Assembly (NCBI RefSeq): GCF_900187965.1
Contig: NZ_FZNL01000012.1
Coordinates: 113,235 to 177,234 of the forward strand
DNA from: Flavobacterium sp. ov086
Lineage (GTDB): Bacteria; Bacteroidota; Bacteroidia; Flavobacteriales; Flavobacteriaceae
Length of the DNA: 64,000 nt
Direction of reading: 5' to 3'
Position 1 is the stretch's first letter; each line of letters opens with the position of its first letter. Below the pieces are notes generated by a model. The model was not told the origin of the DNA, ran no database searches, and saw only the letters and a program-made list of their open reading frames with translations. The position numbers and the translations under genes were made by a program. This document shows positions 61,881 through 64,000 of the stretch, piece by piece.

Positions 61881-61914
61881 ATTAGGAGTTATTGTTTTAT
61901 GAATAACTCCTAAT
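61881..61914 (-). terminator. Hairpin after the thiolase gene
   Basis: Perfect 13-bp arms ATTAGGAGTTATT (61881-61893) / AATAACTCCTAAT (61902-61914) with an 8-nt loop, 11 bp after the thiolase stop. On the minus strand TTTTC follows, a short U-tract. Confidence 0.75.
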
Positions 61915-61924
61915 CTAATATTAT

Positions 61925-63103
61925 TTAAGCTCTTTCGATAACAATTGCAGATGCACCACCACCACCGTTGCAAATTGCAGCAGCTCCAGTTTTAGCATTG
62001 TTTTGTTCTAGAACATTTAGCAAAGTTACGATGATTCTTGCTCCAGAACATCCCAGAGGATGACCTAATGAAACAGCTCCACCATTTACGTTTACTTTAT
62101 CATTATCTAAGCCAAGAATTTTTGAATTGGCTAATCCAACAACTGCAAATGCTTCGTTGAATTCGAAATAATCAACATCGCCAATTTCAATTCCTGCTTT
62201 GTCTAAGGCTTTTGGTAAAGCTTTTGACGGACTTGTAGTAAACCATTTTGGTTCTTGTGCGGCATCAGCATAACTTTTTATGTAGGCTAGGGGTTTTAAT
62301 CCTAATGCGATTGCTTTTTCTTCAGACATTAAAACTAAAGCAGCAGCTCCGTCATTGATTGTCGAGGCGTTTGCAGCAGTTACTGTTCCGTCTTTTGTAA
62401 AAACAGCAGCTAATGAAGGAATTTTATCCAGTTTTACGTTTGTGTATTCCTCATCTTTAGAAACGATAATTGGTTCACCACGTCTTTGCGGAACTTCAAC
62501 AGGAACAATTTCGTTGTCGAATTTTCCTGCATCCCAAGCTTTTGCACTTCTTTTGTAAGATTGAATAGCGAAATTATCTTGTTCCTCACGGCTGATGTTG
62601 TATTCAGATGCGCATAAGTCAGCGCAAACTCCCATTGCGTTGTTATCGTAAGCATCTGTCAAACCATCTTTTTGCATTCCGTCAAGCATAGTTGCAGGAC
62701 CAAATTTAGCTCCAGTACGCATTTGTACGTAGTGTGGGATCAAACTCATGTTTTCCATTCCTCCAGCCACAACAATTTCAGCATCGCCACAAGCGATTGC
62801 CTGAGCACCAAACATTACAGCTTTCATTCCTGAAGCACAAACTTTGTTTACGGTTGTAGCAGCAACTTCTTCAGATAAACCTGCAAAAAGTGCAGCCTGA
62901 CGTGCTGGCGCTTGTCCAACTCCGGCTTGTACCACATTACCCATAAAAACTTCATCAACTAATTTTGGGTCTAAGTTAATTTTTTGTAGTGCTCCTTTTA
63001 TAGCGGCAGCACCTAATTTTGGTGCGGGTACGGTAGATAACCCTCCCATGAAACTTCCGATAGGTGTTCTAACGGCAGAAACGATAACAACTCTTTTGTT
63101 CAT
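61925..63103 (-). CDS. Acetyl-CoA C-acetyltransferase (thiolase)
   Basis: 392 aa. Active-site Cys in NKVCASGMKA, His in NGGAVSLGHPLGCSG, second Cys in AAICNGGGG, all in the usual places. It condenses two acetyl-CoA or cleaves acetoacetyl-CoA. Full family length; single gene with its own terminator. Confidence 0.95.
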   Translation of the reverse strand: MNKRVVIVSAVRTPIGSFMGGLSTVPAPKLGAAAIKGALQKINLDPKLVDEVFMGNVVQAGVGQAPARQAALFAGLSEEVAATTVNKVCASGMKAVMFGAQAIACGDAEIVVAGGMENMSLIPHYVQMRTGAKFGPATMLDGMQKDGLTDAYDNNAMGVCADLCASEYNISREEQDNFAIQSYKRSAKAWDAGKFDNEIVPVEVPQRRGEPIIVSKDEEYTNVKLDKIPSLAAVFTKDGTVTAANASTINDGAAALVLMSEEKAIALGLKPLAYIKSYADAAQEPKWFTTSPSKALPKALDKAGIEIGDVDYFEFNEAFAVVGLANSKILGLDNDKVNVNGGAVSLGHPLGCSGARIIVTLLNVLEQNNAKTGAAAICNGGGGASAIVIERA

Positions 63104-63342
63104 TTTCTGTTAATATTAGTTAATCAAGCAAATTTACTCTTTATTTGAATAAATTCAAATTTTGGGGCAATTCGATTGAATTTTAAATTTAATATCAATT
63201 TTTTGTTAATTCTATTTGTTTGATTGTGAAGTGGTTTAAAAAAAAGATTCAAAAAAGTTTAAAAAAAGCGCAGAAATAGTTGTGAGATATGGAATGTTGT
63301 CTTACATTTGCAACCGCAAAACAGAACACGTTTCTTGAGCTT

Positions 63343-63426
63343 GGAGAGGTGCCAGAGCGGTAATGGAGCAGATTGCTAATCTGTCGACGGGTAACCGTCG
63401 CCAGGGTTCGAGTCCCTGTCTCTCCG
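63343..63426 (+). tRNA. tRNA-Ser (GCT)
   Basis: Acceptor GGAGAGG pairs with TCTCTCC (one G-U). The anticodon stem-loop around 63371-63385 has loop TTGCTAA, anticodon GCT. The long variable arm expected for serine and the T-loop GGTTCGAGTCC are present. CCA is not encoded. Confidence 0.96.
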
Positions 63427-63440
63427 CTTAATTTTTGCCT

Positions 63441-63515
63441 CGGGGTGTAGCGTAGCCCGGTTATCGCGCCTGCTTTGGGAGCAGGAGGCCGCAGGTTCGA
63501 ATCCTGCCACCCCGA
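63441..63515 (+). tRNA. tRNA-Pro (TGG)
   Basis: Acceptor CGGGGTG pairs with CACCCCG. Anticodon stem CCTGC/GCAGG, loop TTTGGGA, anticodon TGG. T-arm GCAGGTTCGAATCCTGC. CCA is not encoded. 14 bp after tRNA-Ser. Confidence 0.96.
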
Positions 63516-63546
63516 CTAAACTTTACGATAAAGTTTGAATGTAAAT

Positions 63547-63620
<74 letters not shown>

Positions 63621-63624
63621 CATT

Positions 63625-63653
63625 AAAAGCCACTCAATTGAGTGGCTTTTTTG
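63625..63653 (+). terminator. Terminator of the tRNA operon
   Basis: AAAAGCCACTCAATTGAGTGGCTTTTTT: perfect self-complementary stem AAGCCACTCAA/TTGAGTGGCTT with a T-run, 5 bp after tRNA-Arg. Confidence 0.92.
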
Positions 63654-63674
63654 TTTTTTATTAGATTGATTTTG

Positions 63675-63709
63675 AGGGTGTTTTTGGGATCAGGTGCAAA
63701 AGTTGGGGA
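63675..63709. mobile_element. Probable 3' end of the ISL3-like insertion sequence
   Basis: Between the tRNA terminator and the transposase stop is a GT-rich stretch (GGGATCAGGTGCAAAAGTTG at 63687-63706) that contrasts with the AT-rich surroundings and could hold the terminal inverted repeat. The other end lies outside the window, so the repeat cannot be confirmed. Confidence 0.35.
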
Positions 63710-64000
63710 TTAGGCAAAAAGATTAGATAATCTGAATAAGAAAAAATCTATATTTCTCACACCTCTGAACTGAGATCTAAATGCTTTTATTTTGGCATTG
63801 AAAGATTCTGCTGAAGCATTTGTACTCCTATTATTAAAATAGTTTAAGATTGACTGGTAATTAAAAGTTATGGTATTGAGTAGAATATTAAAATTTTTAA
63901 AGCCTGATTCTTCTACATTCCTGTACCAATGTGCCAGTTTGGTCATAGCAATATGTTTATCATTATTGTTATTATAAATCCCTCGAAGTTGTTGATTTAG
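63710..64000 (-). CDS. ISL3-family transposase, C-terminal part (cut by window edge)
   Basis: At least 96 residues are open from the window edge to the stop at 63710. The internal ATG at 63946 is not the true start, because the frame stays open upstream (LNQQLRGIYNNNNDKHIA). STNASAESFNAKIKAFRSQF and GVRNIDFFLFRL are typical of the DDE_Tnp_ISL3 C-terminus and include the catalytic Glu (AES). The copy looks intact at this end. It lies 57 bp beyond the tRNA terminator. Confidence 0.85.
   Translation of the reverse strand, partial: LNQQLRGIYNNNNDKHIAMTKLAHWYRNVEESGFKNFNILLNTITFNYQSILNYFNNRSTNASAESFNAKIKAFRSQFRGVRNIDFFLFRLSNLFA

Overview
The window reads as chromosome of a Flavobacterium-like member of the Bacteroidota. 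The sequence is AT-rich, with a SusC/SusD pair, a secreted protease carrying a type IX secretion (T9SS) sorting domain, lipoproteins, few strong ribosome binding sites, and promoters of the Bacteroidota type (TAnnTTTG at -7). The genus is an inference from gene content and protein style.

Layout. (1) 89-10509, minus strand: a sulfur-flavoured locus. A SusC/SusD pair and two secreted sulfatases form one operon. Next to it lie a 39-residue membrane peptide, a fatty acid hydroxylase/sterol desaturase-type enzyme and a periplasmic rhodanese-thioredoxin fusion. The susC leader carries a ten-codon ORF with tandem cysteine codons followed by strong secondary structure. (2) 11567-19456, plus: two NarK-type transporters, then a cytochrome b-like membrane protein, a molybdopterin oxidoreductase, a four-cluster ferredoxin subunit, a Tat-dependent Rieske protein and a small membrane protein, probably a membrane-bound nitrate reductase complex. 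(3) 19645-27199, plus: molybdenum cofactor synthesis (moeA, mobA, moaD, moeB-rhodanese, moaE, moaC-moaB fusion, moaA), with a SUMT for siroheme and a TauE/SafE permease. (4) 27446-29786: a histone H1-like protein and an SRPBCC-EVE-MarR operon. (5) 29842-47024, minus: nitrate assimilation. This holds a nitrate reductase fused to an FAD reductase and a BFD domain, a NIR/SIR-rubredoxin fusion, a second NarK with a porin, a NarX/NarL-like two-component system, a DUF4202 protein, NirD and NirB. A methyltransferase, a nuclease-fold protein and a small exported protein lie between. (6) 47314-63103: META lipoproteins, a DUF2130 protein, a LysR regulator with a divergent methyltransferase, a large T9SS metalloprotease, an AraC-controlled redox cluster, an NlpC/P60 protein and a thiolase. 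(7) 63343-64000: tRNA-Ser, tRNA-Pro, tRNA-Arg and the 3' end of an ISL3-like transposase gene.

How the genes work together: NarK brings in nitrate, the molybdenum enzymes reduce it to nitrite, and NirBD reduces nitrite to ammonium using siroheme that starts with the local SUMT. The Moco genes supply the cofactor. A hexamer, TA(C/A)(G/T)TA, repeated about every 10 bp and running directly into the -7 box, sits before nasA, narK, nirB, moeA and (single copy) the DUF4202 gene, so these are probably one regulon.

Intergenic regions are full of nested inverted repeats of several families. No CRISPR array, prophage or rRNA gene was seen.
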